The notes beneath the pieces are model-generated. The model had not been told where the DNA came from, did no database searches, and saw only the letters and a list, made by a program, of their open reading frames with translations. From NCBI RefSeq assembly GCF_015291645.1, contig NZ_CP030055.1, positions 5,270,001 to 5,334,000 of the forward strand: a stretch of 64,000 bases of DNA, read 5' to 3'. This DNA is from Bradyrhizobium sp. CCBAU 53340. Lineage in GTDB: Bacteria > Pseudomonadota > Alphaproteobacteria > Rhizobiales > Xanthobacteraceae. Made by a program: the position numbers and the translations under genes. Positions 16,674 to 27,065 of the stretch are shown in pieces. Position 1 is the stretch's first letter, and each line of letters starts with the position of its first letter.

Positions 16674-18464
16674 CTATTCTGCCGGCTGCAACACGCCGGC
16701 CCGCGTGGACGCGACCTCATCGAGCGGCAAGTCCAGCACCTCCTCGAACTCGACGATGTTGTCGATCTCGGTGCCCATCGCGATGTTGGTGACACGTTCG
16801 AGGATGAACTCGACCACCACGGGCACGCGATGCTTCTTCATCAATTCGCGCGCGGTCGCGAACGCAGCTTGCGTGTCTTTGGGATCAGTGACGCGGATCG
16901 CCTTGCAGCCGAGACCTTCAGCGACCGCGACGTGGTCGACGCCGTAAACGCCGATCTCCGGCGCGTTGATGTTCTCGAACGAGAGCTGGACGTGATAGTC
17001 CATCTCGAAGCCGCGTTGGGCCTGACGGATCAGGCCGAGATAGGAATTGTTAACGACGACGTGGATGTAAGGCAGATTGAACTGCGCGCCGACCGCGAGC
17101 TCCTCGATCAGGAACTGGAAGTCGTAGTCACCCGACAGCGCGACGATGTCGCGGTCCGGGCACGCCGCACGCACGCCGAGCGCCGCCGGCAGCGTCCAGC
17201 CGAGCGGCCCGGCCTGCCCGGCATTGATCCAGTTGCGCGGCTTGTAGACACCGAGGAATTGCGCTCCGGCGATCTGCGATAGACCGATCACGGTGACATA
17301 GGTGGTGTCGCGGCCGAATGCCTTGTTCATCTCCTCATAGACGCGCTGCGGCTTGATCGGAACGTTGTCGAAATGGCTCTTGCGCAGCATCGTCTTCTTG
17401 CGATCGCGGCAGGCGGCGGGCCACGCCTGGCGCTCGCGCAGCCTGCCTGACCGTCGCCACTCCCTGGCGACGGTGACGAAGAGCTCGAGCGCCGCCTTGG
17501 CGTCCGAGACGATGCCGAGTTCCGGATTGAACACGCGCCCGATCTGGGTCGGCTCGATATCGACGTGAACGAATTTGCGGCCCTTGGTGTAGGTCTCGAC
17601 TGAGCCGGTATGCCTGTTAGCCCAGCGATTGCCGATGCCGAGCACGAAATCGGATTCCAGCAGCGTAGCGTTGCCGTAGCGGTGGCTGGTCTGCAGGCCG
17701 ACCATGCCGGCCATCAGCACGTGATCGTCGGGGATCGCGCCCCAGCCCATCAGCGTCGGGACCACAGGCACGTTGGCGATCTCGGCAAATTCGACCAAGA
17801 GGTCCGAGGCATCGGCGTTGATGATGCCGCCGCCCGCGACGATCAGCGGCCGTTCTGCGGCGTTGAGCATCTCCAGCGCCTTCTCGACCTGCTTGCGCGT
17901 CGCGGTCGGCTTGTAGACCGGCAGCGGCTCATAGGTCTCGTCGTCGAATTCGATCTCGGCGAGCTGCACGTCGAGCGGCATGTCGATCAGCACCGGCCCG
18001 GGCCTCCCTGAGCGCATCACGTGAAAGGCCTGGCTGAACACGCGCGGGACCAGCGCCGGCTCGCGCACCGTCACCGCCCATTTGGTCACGGGCTTGGCGA
18101 TCGACTCGATGTCGACAGCCTGGAAATCCTCCTTGTAGAGCCGGGCCCGCGGTGCCTGGCCGGTGATGCAGAGGATCGGGATGGAATCGGCGATCGCCGA
18201 ATAGAGCCCGGTGATCATGTCGGTCCCGGCAGGACCCGAGGTGCCGATGCAGATGCCGATATTGCCGGCCTTGGCCCGCGTATAGCCTTCGGCCATGTGC
18301 GAGGCGCCCTCGACATGCCGCGCCAGGATGTGGCGGATCGAGCCGCGCTTCTTCAGCGCCGAGTAAAGCGGATTGATCGCAGCCCCGGGAACGCCGAAGG
18401 CAGTCGAGATACCTTCCTTCTCCAGAATTCGCACGGCCGCATCGACAGCTCGCATCTTCGCCAT
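16674..18464 (-). CDS. gcl: Glyoxylate carboligase (tartronate-semialdehyde synthase)
   Basis: TPP- and FAD-dependent enzyme joining two glyoxylates to tartronate semialdehyde with CO2 release, 596 residues. The cofactor-pocket glutamate common to TPP enzymes is replaced by Val51 in [15 protein letters not shown], the known peculiarity of Gcl. The TPP motif is [17 protein letters not shown] followed by NN. It closely resembles E. coli Gcl as I recall it, over the whole length. First gene of the gcl-hyi-glxR block; adenine deaminase lies 151 bases upstream on the same strand. Confidence 0.95.
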   Translation of the reverse strand: MAKMRAVDAAVRILEKEGISTAFGVPGAAINPLYSALKKRGSIRHILARHVEGASHMAEGYTRAKAGNIGICIGTSGPAGTDMITGLYSAIADSIPILCITGQAPRARLYKEDFQAVDIESIAKPVTKWAVTVREPALVPRVFSQAFHVMRSGRPGPVLIDMPLDVQLAEIEFDDETYEPLPVYKPTATRKQVEKALEMLNAAERPLIVAGGGIINADASDLLVEFAEIANVPVVPTLMGWGAIPDDHVLMAGMVGLQTSHRYGNATLLESDFVLGIGNRWANRHTGSVETYTKGRKFVHVDIEPTQIGRVFNPELGIVSDAKAALELFVTVAREWRRSGRLRERQAWPAACRDRKKTMLRKSHFDNVPIKPQRVYEEMNKAFGRDTTYVTVIGLSQIAGAQFLGVYKPRNWINAGQAGPLGWTLPAALGVRAACPDRDIVALSGDYDFQFLIEELAVGAQFNLPYIHVVVNNSYLGLIRQAQRGFEMDYHVQLSFENINAPEIGVYGVDHVAVAEGLGCKAIRVTDPKDTQAAFATARELMKKHRVPVVVEFILERVTNIAMGTEIDNIVEFEEVLDLPLDEVASTRAGVLQPAE

Positions 18465-18518
18465 ATCGGACCTCGCTCAAGTTGCGTCAGCGAGCGAGAT
18501 CATCGGGCGCGTGGAGGC

Positions 18519-18535
18519 CGATCTCAACGAGATCG
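18519..18535. promoter_or_regulatory. Perfect inverted repeat upstream of gcl (candidate operator)
   Basis: CGATCTC-AAC-GAGATCG is a perfect 7-3-7 inverted repeat, 55 bases upstream of the gcl start in the only sizeable gap before that operon. An AT-rich stretch adjoins it. No regulator can be assigned; the IclR protein at 21072-21932 is one candidate. Confidence 0.4.
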
Positions 18536-18615
18536 ATTTTATTTTCCACGATGCGGCAGCCGCTAGAAAAACGCGGCGGTCTCAATCGGTTAGATCGAGA
18601 TGCGGGTGAAAGCGA

Positions 18616-20418
18616 TCACTCGAACAATGGCGCCAATTCCATCTGCGGCACAAGCACGAGACCCTTGTCGGTGATGCGAATTTCCGGAATGACCGATAGG
18701 GGAATCAAATTGAAGCCCATATAGGGAATGGTACAGCCGGCTTCAGCCCATTCCTTCTTCAGCGCCTTGACTTCTTCGGCCACCTCCCTGACGCGCTTGT
18801 CGGACAGCAGGCCCGCGATCGGCAGCGGCACCCGCGCTCTCACCTTGCCCTCGGCGACGACGCAGACACCACCCTGCTGCGCCTTGATGGCCGAGATCGC
18901 CACTTGCATGTCAGGTTCGTTGGTGCCGGCGACGATGATGTTGTGGCTGTCATGGCCGACACTGGATGCGACTGCGCCGCGCTTCAGGCCGAAATCCTTG
19001 AGGAGACCGTGGGCGACATTGCCGGCCGATTTGCCGTGGCGCTCCACCACGGTGACGAAACACAAGCCGTAACGGGCGAACAGCGACGGCCAGTCCTGGG
19101 CCGGCTCGATCGCGACCTTCTCATGGACAAGCTTGATGCCGGGCAGCGCCGTCTTGATCGCGTTGACGGTGCAGGCCTTCGCCGGCAGCTCCGGCGTCAG
19201 CTTGATCTTCTCCGGCAGCTTCACCGTCGCGTAAGCCGCCTTCGGATATTGATAGCGCTGCGACAGCGCCTGATCGAGACGTGGCGTGATCTTGCGGCTT
19301 TCGACCACCAGCTCGCCGCCATACCAGGTCGATTGCGGCTTCAGATTGTCGTCCATCAGCACGAGATCGGCGCGGCGGCCGCCGCCGAGCCCGCCGATGT
19401 CGCCCTCCATGCCGAAGCGGGTGGCGCCATGCAGCGACCCCATCGACCAGGCCTGCTCCGGCGACATCCCGGCCTTCACGGCTTCGCGCACCACCCAGTC
19501 GAGGCCGAACAGCAGCAAATCATCGGCATCGCGATCGTCGGTGCAGACGGCCGTCCGCTTGTGCGAGGCGCCGAGCTCGGTGATCGTCCGGATCGCCTGC
19601 GGCAGCGAATGCCAGGGCGTGGTCGGCGGTCCTCCGCGCAGGAACACCCAGACGCCGGCATCGAGCAGATCGTCGGCGATGTCGCGGTCGATCGCCTCAT
19701 GCGTATCGGTGACGCCTGATGCCGCGTAGGCGGCGACGAATTCGCGGCCGTAGACATGGCCGGACACCGGCCGCCCGCGCTTCAACGCCGCAGCCAGGAT
19801 CGCGTGGCTGCGTTCGTCGCCCATCGTGACAGGCACGAAATCCATCTTCTCGCCAAGTGCGACAGCCTCGGGCCAGCGGTCGAACAGGCCGGCGATCTTG
19901 TCGGGCGTGAGATCGCCGCCTGCGGTTTCCAGCTCCGCCGATGTTGCAGGCACCGTGCTCGGCACCGTCAGGAAGATCGAAAGCGGCGCCTCGCGGGCAT
20001 CCTCCAGCATCGCCTCGACGCCGGCAACGTCCATGACATTGCCGATCTCGTGACTATCGCAGAAGATCGTGGTGGTGCCGTTGAGCAGCGCCGCCTCGGC
20101 ATAGGCGCAGGCCGTCACCATCGAGGATTCGATGTGGATGTGCGGATCGACCAGGCCCGGCGCGATGATGCCGCCGGCCGCGTCGTAAACCACGACATCG
20201 CCCCACGCCTTCTTCGCCGTGCCCGATGGCTTCACCGCAGCGATGCGGCCACCGCTGATCCAGACCTCCCGTCCCGGATGGATCCGCTCCGAATAGGTCG
20301 AGAGCACCCGCGCGCCTGAGATGACGAGGTCGGGCGCCACGCGCGCGGAGGCGACATCGGCGAGACGGCGCGTCATCGCATGCAGCGGCGCGACGGCAAA
20401 TCGGGTGAGTTTGGACAT
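18616..20418 (-). CDS. ade: Adenine deaminase
   Basis: Metal-dependent amidohydrolase converting adenine to hypoxanthine and ammonia, 600 residues. Family signatures are the metal site [23 protein letters not shown], the [10 protein letters not shown] segment and the C-terminal domain with [15 protein letters not shown]. It is encoded upstream of gcl on the same strand. Purine breakdown can yield glyoxylate through allantoin, which might explain the neighbourhood, although no uricase or allantoinase gene is in the window. Confidence 0.93.
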   Translation of the reverse strand: MSKLTRFAVAPLHAMTRRLADVASARVAPDLVISGARVLSTYSERIHPGREVWISGGRIAAVKPSGTAKKAWGDVVVYDAAGGIIAPGLVDPHIHIESSMVTACAYAEAALLNGTTTIFCDSHEIGNVMDVAGVEAMLEDAREAPLSIFLTVPSTVPATSAELETAGGDLTPDKIAGLFDRWPEAVALGEKMDFVPVTMGDERSHAILAAALKRGRPVSGHVYGREFVAAYAASGVTDTHEAIDRDIADDLLDAGVWVFLRGGPPTTPWHSLPQAIRTITELGASHKRTAVCTDDRDADDLLLFGLDWVVREAVKAGMSPEQAWSMGSLHGATRFGMEGDIGGLGGGRRADLVLMDDNLKPQSTWYGGELVVESRKITPRLDQALSQRYQYPKAAYATVKLPEKIKLTPELPAKACTVNAIKTALPGIKLVHEKVAIEPAQDWPSLFARYGLCFVTVVERHGKSAGNVAHGLLKDFGLKRGAVASSVGHDSHNIIVAGTNEPDMQVAISAIKAQQGGVCVVAEGKVRARVPLPIAGLLSDKRVREVAEEVKALKKEWAEAGCTIPYMGFNLIPLSVIPEIRITDKGLVLVPQMELAPLFE

Positions 20419-20567
20419 TTGGGCTCTCGCGTAACGGGAACAGCCCAGCGATGGTTGCGCCCACGGGCGATCGGGGGCAACTCAAATAAAACGGCACCTC
20501 TGCTTACGCATTGGGCATGACACTGATAACTTTGGGATCCCAAAACTGGGTAGCTGAGCTGCTTATA

Positions 20568-21062
20568 ATGGAACGTAATATCTTCCTGGAGCGCCTAGCA
20601 TCCGCGAGCAGTTGTTGCCGGGATTTCACTGCCGGCTATGTCAGCGACCTTCTTGCGGACGGCTGGCTCTATTGGACACAGCTCAACTGCTCGTATGACA
20701 AACATCCATTGCGGGCCGAGGAGATCGTATTTCCAGACGATGTACAGAAATATGGCAGCCGCGTGGGACCACTGGACGCTGAAGGAGTCGCCGACTTGCT
20801 TCGGCGCGATGGGGCCGTGCCTGAATGGATCGACATCTCGGTAAGGTGATCCGACGAGCATGCCACCCACTTCGGCTTGATTTGCTGCGGGCGATTCACC
20901 GGCGATGCTCAGCTTCGCTATTACAATTGGACCGACGTCGCGCCGTTTGGAGTGAAAGGGCCAGCGTATCCACGACGACTGGTTGGAATCGTCCTCAAGG
21001 GTGAAGCCGTCGAGAAATTCAGCTTGGCGGAGGTAAACCCGCCTCAAACTGACACAAAATAG
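20568..21062 (+). pseudogene. Hypothetical gene interrupted by an in-frame TGA
   Basis: One frame reads from an ATG at 20568 (an in-frame TTG lies at 20511) through FTAGYVSDLLADGWLYW and VPEWIDISVR, hits TGA at 20847-20849, then continues in the same frame as SDEHATHFGLICCGRFTGD...DVAPFGVKGPAYP to a stop at 21060. The downstream part reads as protein without a start of its own nearby, so this looks like one ~164-codon gene with a nonsense mutation. The region is less GC-rich than its neighbours, which hints at acquired DNA. I do not know its function. Confidence 0.65.
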
Positions 21063-21071
21063 CGGAGGCGC

Positions 21072-21932
21072 TCAGCCATTTGCACCGTTCGGCACGACGC
21101 CGCCGAGGGCCGCCGTGAGCTCTGCCGCCACCTCGCGCACCATGCGTCCGACCTCCGGCAATCGCTCATCGGTGATCCGGCTGGTCATGCCGGATACGGA
21201 GATCGCGGCCAGCGGCTCGGCGAGCGCGTCGTAGACCACCGCCGCGACACAGCGCAGGCCCATCTGCGCCTCCTCGTCGTCGATCGCAAAGCCCTGCTTG
21301 CGGACCGTCGCGAGCTCCCTGAAAAGGTCGCTCGGCCGCACGATGGACTTTTCCGTCAGCCTCGGCATGCCGTGATGACGGATCACGGCGCCGACGTCCT
21401 CGTCCGAATAGGTCGCGAGCACCGCCTTGCCGACGCCTGACGTCACCATCGCGACCCGGCCGCCGACCTGGGTCAGCGAGCGCATGATCTCGCGGCTCTC
21501 CATGCGAGTCAGCACGATGATGAACTCGTCGTCCACGACGGCGAGGTTGGCGGTCTCGCGGGTGAGATCGCGCAGCTTGCGGAGATAGGGAATGGCCTGC
21601 GTGGTGAAATTGCGCCGTCGCGCAAATGTCGCGCCCACCGTGAAGGCGCGCGAGCCGACGTGCCATTTCGAATCCGTGCGGTCGAACTGGACGAAGCGGC
21701 GGCTCTCCAGCGTCGCGAGCAGACGATGCACCGTCGAGGTCGACAATCCCGTACGGATGGCGAGGTCGCTCAGGCGATAGCCCTCGTCGTCCTCGGCCAG
21801 CGTTTCCAGGATCGAAAATGCGCGGTCGACGGATTGCACACCACCGTCGCGGGTCTCCGGCTCATGGTCGGCCGCGGATTTCGGCTCGACGGTCCGGCGG
21901 CGGATCACGTTTTTCCTCATCGCGACCTGCAT
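21072..21932 (-). CDS. IclR-family transcriptional regulator
   Basis: 286 residues. An N-terminal winged helix (VDRAFSILETLAEDDEGYRLSDLA and TGLSTSTVHRLLATLE) is followed by the IclR effector domain (LRCVAAVVYDALAEPLAAISVSG). Starts at 21932 or four codons later at 21920 are possible. IclR members often govern glyoxylate, acetate or aromatic-acid genes; the nearest candidates are the ade and gcl-hyi-glxR genes on the same strand or the acyl-CoA synthetase gene upstream. None is proven. Confidence 0.9.
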   Translation of the reverse strand: MQVAMRKNVIRRRTVEPKSAADHEPETRDGGVQSVDRAFSILETLAEDDEGYRLSDLAIRTGLSTSTVHRLLATLESRRFVQFDRTDSKWHVGSRAFTVGATFARRRNFTTQAIPYLRKLRDLTRETANLAVVDDEFIIVLTRMESREIMRSLTQVGGRVAMVTSGVGKAVLATYSDEDVGAVIRHHGMPRLTEKSIVRPSDLFRELATVRKQGFAIDDEEAQMGLRCVAAVVYDALAEPLAAISVSGMTSRITDERLPEVGRMVREVAAELTAALGGVVPNGANG

Positions 21933-22033
21933 ATCAGCCAGTCAGATGATTGGCGCTCGTGCCCTGAAACTTTCCCGCATCGTGGGAAATGTCGTCCCGG
22001 CGCCTCGCCGGAGCGACATTTCTTGTTGACAGC

Positions 22034-24163
22034 TCAGAGCAGCCCTGCCCCGCGCGCCCACTTGTACTTGGCGCCGAGAACCTCGACCGGAAGCTCGGTC
22101 GAATAGGCATAGGCCGGGATGCCGTGCTGGTAAAGATATTCGGCGGCTTCCTCGACCTCGACGTCGCCGGCGAGCGATGCGACCATCGGCTTCACGAAGC
22201 CCTTGGCCTCCATCTCCTTCTTCACCTCGACCATGTTGCGGGCGAACACCATCGGCGGCGTGACGATCGTGTGCCAGTAGCCGAGGATCAGCGAATGGAT
22301 GCGCTCATCCGACAGGCCGAGCTTCACGGTGTTGACATAGGTGATCGGCGGCTCGCCGCCAGTGATATCCACAGGATTTCCGGCCGCGCCGAACGGCGGG
22401 ATGAACTTGCGGAAGGCCGCATCGAGGTCCGGCGGCATCGACATCAGCGACAGGCCGTTGTCGACGCAGGAGTCCGACAGCAGCACGCCCGAGCCGCCGG
22501 CGCCGGTGATGATCAGCACGTTCTCGCCCTTCGGCGTTGGCAGCACCGGCACGCCACGGGCGAATTCGAGCAGCTGGCGCAAGCTGCGGGCGCGGATCAC
22601 GCCCGACTGCTTGAACACGTCCTCGTAGATGCGATCGTTACCGGCGAGCGCGCCGGTGTGCGACGAGGCCGCCTTCGCACCTGCAGACGTGCGGCCGGCC
22701 TTGAGCACGACGACCGGCTTCTTCTTGGAAACGCGCTTGGCGGCTTCCGCAAAGGCGCGGCCGTCCTTGAGGTCTTCGCAGTGCTGCGCGATCAGGTTGG
22801 TGTTCGGGTCCTGCTCGAAGAAGGCGAGCAGATCGTCCTCGTCGATGTCGGACTTGTTGCCGAGGCCGACGATCGCCGAGACGCCCATCTTGGCCGAGCG
22901 CGAGAAACCGATGATGGCCATGCCGATGCCGCCCGACTGCGACGACAGCGCCGCGTGGCCCTTGACGTCGTAGGCGGTGCAGAAGGTCGCGCAGAGATTG
23001 GCGGGCGTATAGTAGAAGCCGTAGATGTTCGGCCCCATCAGGCGGATGTCGTACTTCTTGCCGACCTCGACGATCTCGGCCTGCAGCTCCGGCGCGCCGG
23101 CTTCAGCAAAGCCCGACGGGATCAGCACCGCACCCGGGATCTTCTTCTCGCCGCACTCGGTGAGCGCGCCGGCGACGAACTTGGCGGGAATCGCGAACAC
23201 CGCGACGTCGATCACACCAGGCACGTCCTTGACGCTCTTGTAGGCTTTGTAGCCGAGAATCTCGGCGGCCTTGGGATGGATCGGAATGATCTCGCCCTTA
23301 TAGCCGCCATTGATGAGGTTCTTCATCACGGAATTGCCGATCTTGCCGTCTTCGGCCGAGGCGCCGATCACGGCGACCGCCTTGGGCTGCATGATGCGAT
23401 TCATGGCAGCGACGATCTCTTCGGTCGGGCGCGGCTTCGGCTTGGGCTTGTAGGCGAAGTCGACAACGATGCGCACGTCGGCCGCAATCGCATCCTTGGC
23501 GGTCGCGAACACGGGGTTGAGGTCGAGCTCGACGATCTCAGGGAAATCGGTGACGAGCTGCGAGACCTTGACGATGACGTCGGCGAGCGCCGTGCGGTTC
23601 ACCGGCTCGCTGCCGCGGACGCCCTTGAGAATCTCGTGCGCCTGGATGCCGTCGAGCATCGAGAGCGCATCTTCCTTGGTCGCGGGCGCGAGGCGGAAGG
23701 TGATGTCCTTCAAGACCTCGACCAGCACGCCGCCGAGGCCGAAGGCGACCAGCTTGCCGAACGAGCCGTCGGTGATCGAGCCGACGATGACTTCGGTGCC
23801 GCCGGCCAGCATCTGCTGCACCTGGATGCCCTCGATCTTGGCGTCGGCCTTGTACTTCTTGGCGTTGCCGAGAATGGTCTCGTAGGCCTTCTCGGCATCC
23901 GCAGCCGTTTTGACGCCGACGATGACGCCGCCGGCCTCAGTCTTGTGGAGAATGTCCGGCGAGACGATCTTCATTACCACGGGGAAGCCCATCGCGGAGG
24001 CCATCTTGCCGGCCTCGCCCGCCGACTTCGCCACGCCCTCCTGCGGCACCGGGATGCCGTAGGCATCACAGACCACCTTGCCCTCAGGCGCGGTCAGGCT
24101 GGTGCGGTTGTCGGCCTTGACCTGGTCAAGGACCTTGCGGACGACGTCTTTGGAATTGGACAT
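22034..24163 (-). CDS. ADP-forming acyl-CoA synthetase (acetate-CoA ligase family)
   Basis: 709 residues with the ATP-grasp (beta) half first and the CoA-binding/ligase (alpha) half second. Visible are the ATP-grasp segment GFPVVMKIVSPDILHKTEAGG, the CoA-binding VAVIGASAEDGKIGNSV and the phosphohistidine segment SSHTGALAG. Such enzymes make acyl-CoA with ADP and Pi. It is divergent from the GntR-oxc-frc operon with two copies of the shared operator in between, so it probably supplies a CoA thioester (formyl-, oxalyl-, acetyl- or succinyl-CoA) to start or balance oxalate metabolism; the acid used is inferred, not shown. Confidence 0.85.
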   Translation of the reverse strand: MSNSKDVVRKVLDQVKADNRTSLTAPEGKVVCDAYGIPVPQEGVAKSAGEAGKMASAMGFPVVMKIVSPDILHKTEAGGVIVGVKTAADAEKAYETILGNAKKYKADAKIEGIQVQQMLAGGTEVIVGSITDGSFGKLVAFGLGGVLVEVLKDITFRLAPATKEDALSMLDGIQAHEILKGVRGSEPVNRTALADVIVKVSQLVTDFPEIVELDLNPVFATAKDAIAADVRIVVDFAYKPKPKPRPTEEIVAAMNRIMQPKAVAVIGASAEDGKIGNSVMKNLINGGYKGEIIPIHPKAAEILGYKAYKSVKDVPGVIDVAVFAIPAKFVAGALTECGEKKIPGAVLIPSGFAEAGAPELQAEIVEVGKKYDIRLMGPNIYGFYYTPANLCATFCTAYDVKGHAALSSQSGGIGMAIIGFSRSAKMGVSAIVGLGNKSDIDEDDLLAFFEQDPNTNLIAQHCEDLKDGRAFAEAAKRVSKKKPVVVLKAGRTSAGAKAASSHTGALAGNDRIYEDVFKQSGVIRARSLRQLLEFARGVPVLPTPKGENVLIITGAGGSGVLLSDSCVDNGLSLMSMPPDLDAAFRKFIPPFGAAGNPVDITGGEPPITYVNTVKLGLSDERIHSLILGYWHTIVTPPMVFARNMVEVKKEMEAKGFVKPMVASLAGDVEVEEAAEYLYQHGIPAYAYSTELPVEVLGAKYKWARGAGLL

Positions 24164-24319
24164 GAGCTTCTCCCTTGACCTTCAGTTCTTGCTTTGCAAA
24201 GCGCGCATGATGCGGCTGCCCGTGATACTTGCCATCGCCGTGCTCTGTTCCATCCGGCGGAACGAAGCGGCGCAACGGCCTTGATTACTCCGCCAGCTTG
24301 GATCAAAAGTGGCTAGCGA

Positions 24320-24336
24320 TGGCATTTGGTATGCCA
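24320..24336. promoter_or_regulatory. Oxalate-regulon operator, site A (acyl-CoA synthetase side)
   Basis: TGGCAT-TTGGT-ATGCCA, perfect 6-base arms with a 5-base spacer. On the minus strand a weak TTGGCT lies two bases ahead, which would place the operator in the promoter of the acyl-CoA synthetase gene. It is one of six related sites in the window. Confidence 0.75.
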
Positions 24337-24400
24337 GAAGCCAACTTGTCAAGCCAAAGCACCCCCCGGAAGGCCGCAAAAAATAGCCGCCTTGACATTC

Positions 24401-24417
24401 TGGCATGTGGTATGCCA
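24401..24417. promoter_or_regulatory. Oxalate-regulon operator, site B (GntR-oxc-frc promoter)
   Basis: TGGCAT-GTGGT-ATGCCA, perfect arms. A good -35 box TTGACA (24392-24397) ends three bases before it, so a bound protein would cover the promoter spacer. The GntR gene starts at 24474, suggesting autoregulation. Confidence 0.78.
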
Positions 24418-24473
24418 AAAACTTTCCAGTAAATATTCCTGTAAAAGACGACTCCCACTGGAGGAGAATCGTC

Positions 24474-25205
24474 GTGTCACTGCGGAAACCAACCAAGGCG
24501 TTGCCGAACATGGCCGAGGCAGACATCGCAATCGTTCGTATTGCCCCGGAGAGCAGCTTCAAGAACAAGGCGTATGACGCCTTGAAGGAAGCCATCCTCA
24601 AGATGGACATCTATTCGACGCCCGAGCCAGTGATGCTGGACGAGCGCGCACTGTCCGAGCGCCTGGGCGTCAGCCGCACGCCGATCCGCGAAGCCATCGC
24701 GATGCTGGAGCAGGACGGTTTCGTGAAGACCGTGCCGCGCCGCGGCATCATGGTGGTGCGTCGGACCAAGAGCGAGATCGTCGACATGATCCGCGCCTGG
24801 GCGGCGCTGGAGAGCATGGCGGCGCGCCTCATCACCACCACCGCGCGCAAGAAGGACATCACGGCGCTGCGCGACTATTTCAAGGACTTTGGCAAGGACC
24901 GCCTGCCCGAGGACCACGTCGAGGAATATTCGAAGGCCAACATCGCCTTCCACCAGGCGCTGATCTCGCTGTCGGAATCCCCTGTGCTGGTCGATCTCAC
25001 CAACGACCTCTTGCTCCACGTGCGCGGCTATCGCCAGCTGACGATCGGCCGCAAGGACCGCACCGCGACCTCCCTGCCCGAACATCTCGCCATGATCGAG
25101 GCGCTCGAGGCGCGCGACACCGAGCTCGCCGAGAAGCGCGCTCGCGACCACACCCTGGGCCTTGCCGCTTACGTCGAAGCGCACGGCCAGGAACTCTTCA
25201 CTTAG
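24474..25205 (+). CDS. GntR/FCD-family regulator of oxalate genes (inferred)
   Basis: 243 residues from the GTG at 24474, which has GGAGGAG at good spacing. A further upstream start at 24405 falls inside the operator and is rejected. The winged helix includes LDERALSERLGVSRTPIREAIAML; the rest is an all-helical FCD ligand domain with the metal-type residues in FHQALISLSE. It heads an operon with oxc (63 bases on) and frc. The 6-5-6 palindrome TGGCAT-N5-ATGCCA in front of it contains the TGGT/ACCA type of half-site seen for FCD regulators, so it probably binds there and at the four other loci. Confidence 0.88.
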   Translation: MSLRKPTKALPNMAEADIAIVRIAPESSFKNKAYDALKEAILKMDIYSTPEPVMLDERALSERLGVSRTPIREAIAMLEQDGFVKTVPRRGIMVVRRTKSEIVDMIRAWAALESMAARLITTTARKKDITALRDYFKDFGKDRLPEDHVEEYSKANIAFHQALISLSESPVLVDLTNDLLLHVRGYRQLTIGRKDRTATSLPEHLAMIEALEARDTELAEKRARDHTLGLAAYVEAHGQELFT

Positions 25206-25268
25206 CAACGTTCACCAGAAGGGCGAGAAATTCGCCCCACCTATCTTGAGACCAGGGAGACAAGGCCC

Positions 25269-27002
25269 ATGCTGAATACCGCGACCAAGTCCGAAGCACC
25301 GGGCACCGAGCAGGAACTGACGGATGGCTTCCATCTCGTCATCGACGCGCTCAAGCTGAACGGCATCAACACGATCTATAATGTGCCGGGCATCCCGATC
25401 ACGGATTTGGGCCGCATGGCGCAAGCCGCCGGCATTCGCGTGATCTCCTTCCGCCACGAGCAGAACGCCGGCTACGCCGCAGGCATCGCCGGCTATCTCA
25501 CCAAGAAGCCCGGCGTCTGCCTCACGGTCTCGGCGCCCGGCTTCCTCAACGGTCTCACCGCGCTCGCGCACGCCACCACCAACTGCTACCCGATGATCCT
25601 GGTCTCGGGCTCGTCCGAGCGCGAGATCGTCGACCTCCAGCAGGGCGACTACGAAGAGATGGACCAGCTCGCGATCGCAAAGCCGCTGTGCAAGGCGGCC
25701 TATCGCGTGCTGCACGCCCAGGACATCGGTATCGGCTTCGCCCGCGCCATCCGCGCCGCGGTCTCGGGCCGTCCGGGCGGCGTCTATCTCGACCTGCCGG
25801 CAAAACTGTTCGGCCAGGTGATGAACGCCGAGGCCGGCCAGAAGTCGCTGGTCAAGGTGATCGACGCTGCGCCCGCGCAGATCCCCTCGCCCGCGTCAGT
25901 GAAGCGCGCGCTCGATGTGCTCAAGGCTGCGAAGCGTCCGCTCATCATCCTCGGCAAGGGCGCGGCCTACGCGCAGGCCGATGAAGAGATCAAGAGCTTC
26001 GTCGAGAAGAGCGGCGTGCCGTTCCTGCCCATGAGCATGGCCAAGGGCCTGCTGCCCGACACGCACCCGCAATGCGCAGGTGCTGCCCGCTCGACGGTGC
26101 TGAAGGACTCCGACGTCGTGATGCTGATCGGCGCGCGGCTGAACTGGCTGCTCTCGCATGGCAAGGGCAAGAGCTGGGGCGAAACGCCGAAGAAGTTCAT
26201 CCAGGTCGACATCGAGCCGAAGGAAATGGACTCCAACGTCGAGATCGTCGCGCCCGTGGTCGGCGACATCGGCTCGGTCGTCTCCGCCTTCAACCAGGCG
26301 ATGGGAACGGGCTGGACCGCCCCGCCCGCCGAATGGACCAAGGCCATCGTGACCAAGCGCGATGAGAACGTCGCCAAGATGGCGCCGAAGCTGATGAACA
26401 ACAAATCGCCGATGGATTATCACGGCGCGCTCGGCGTCTTGAAGAACGTGATCAAGGAACACCCCGAGGCGATCCTCGTCAACGAAGGCGCCAACACGCT
26501 CGACCTCGCCCGCGGCGTCATCGACATGTACAAGCCCCGCAAGCGTCTCGACGTCGGCACCTGGGGCGTGATGGGCATCGGCATGGGCCAGGCGATTGCC
26601 GCTGCGCTCGAGACCGGCCACCCCGTGCTCGCGGTTGAAGGCGACTCGGCTTTCGGCTTCTCCGGCATGGAGGTCGAGACCATCTGCCGCTACAACCTTC
26701 CGATCTGCGTCGTCATCTTCAACAATGACGGCATCTATCGCGGCACCGACGTCAACGGCGCGAATTCCGATCCGGCGACGACGGTGTTCGTCAAGGGCGC
26801 GCGCTACGACAAGATGATGGAAGCCTTCGGCGGCATCGGCGTGAACGCCACCTCACCGGACGAACTCAAGCGCGCTGTCAACGAAGCCATGAAGTCCGGC
26901 AAGCCGACGCTCATCAACGCGGTGATCGATCCGGCCGCGGGCTCGGAGAGCGGCCGCATCGGCAACCTCAATCCGCAGAGCGTTCTGCAGAAGAAGAAGT
27001 AA
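25269..27002 (+). CDS. oxc: Oxalyl-CoA decarboxylase
   Basis: TPP-dependent enzyme converting oxalyl-CoA to formyl-CoA and CO2, 577 residues (about 568 in Oxalobacter). The catalytic glutamate lies in [13 protein letters not shown], the TPP motif is [20 protein letters not shown] followed by NND, and the substrate segment YRGTDVNG is conserved. The ATG at 25269 has GGGAG ahead. No operator lies in the 63-base gap after the GntR gene, so it is transcribed with it; frc follows. Confidence 0.96.
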   Translation: MLNTATKSEAPGTEQELTDGFHLVIDALKLNGINTIYNVPGIPITDLGRMAQAAGIRVISFRHEQNAGYAAGIAGYLTKKPGVCLTVSAPGFLNGLTALAHATTNCYPMILVSGSSEREIVDLQQGDYEEMDQLAIAKPLCKAAYRVLHAQDIGIGFARAIRAAVSGRPGGVYLDLPAKLFGQVMNAEAGQKSLVKVIDAAPAQIPSPASVKRALDVLKAAKRPLIILGKGAAYAQADEEIKSFVEKSGVPFLPMSMAKGLLPDTHPQCAGAARSTVLKDSDVVMLIGARLNWLLSHGKGKSWGETPKKFIQVDIEPKEMDSNVEIVAPVVGDIGSVVSAFNQAMGTGWTAPPAEWTKAIVTKRDENVAKMAPKLMNNKSPMDYHGALGVLKNVIKEHPEAILVNEGANTLDLARGVIDMYKPRKRLDVGTWGVMGIGMGQAIAAALETGHPVLAVEGDSAFGFSGMEVETICRYNLPICVVIFNNDGIYRGTDVNGANSDPATTVFVKGARYDKMMEAFGGIGVNATSPDELKRAVNEAMKSGKPTLINAVIDPAAGSESGRIGNLNPQSVLQKKK

Positions 27003-27065
27003 GTCCACCCCTTCAACCTTTATTCCCTGCGGGTGCAGGGGCAGACAGAGTACGGAGCATATACG

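Noticed and set aside
20847..20849. TGA read as selenocysteine or tryptophan
   Set aside because: No recoding hairpin is evident, other genes use TGA as stop, and a nonsense mutation explains the data more simply.
21989..24178. 729-codon open frame antisense to the acyl-CoA synthetase gene
   Set aside because: Its product is rich in Arg, His, Asp and Leu in the manner of a GC-rich shadow frame, has no recognisable domain, and the opposite strand encodes a clear enzyme.
24405..24473. Earlier start of the GntR gene
   Set aside because: It lies within operator B and the promoter spacer; the GTG at 24474 has a strong ribosome site.
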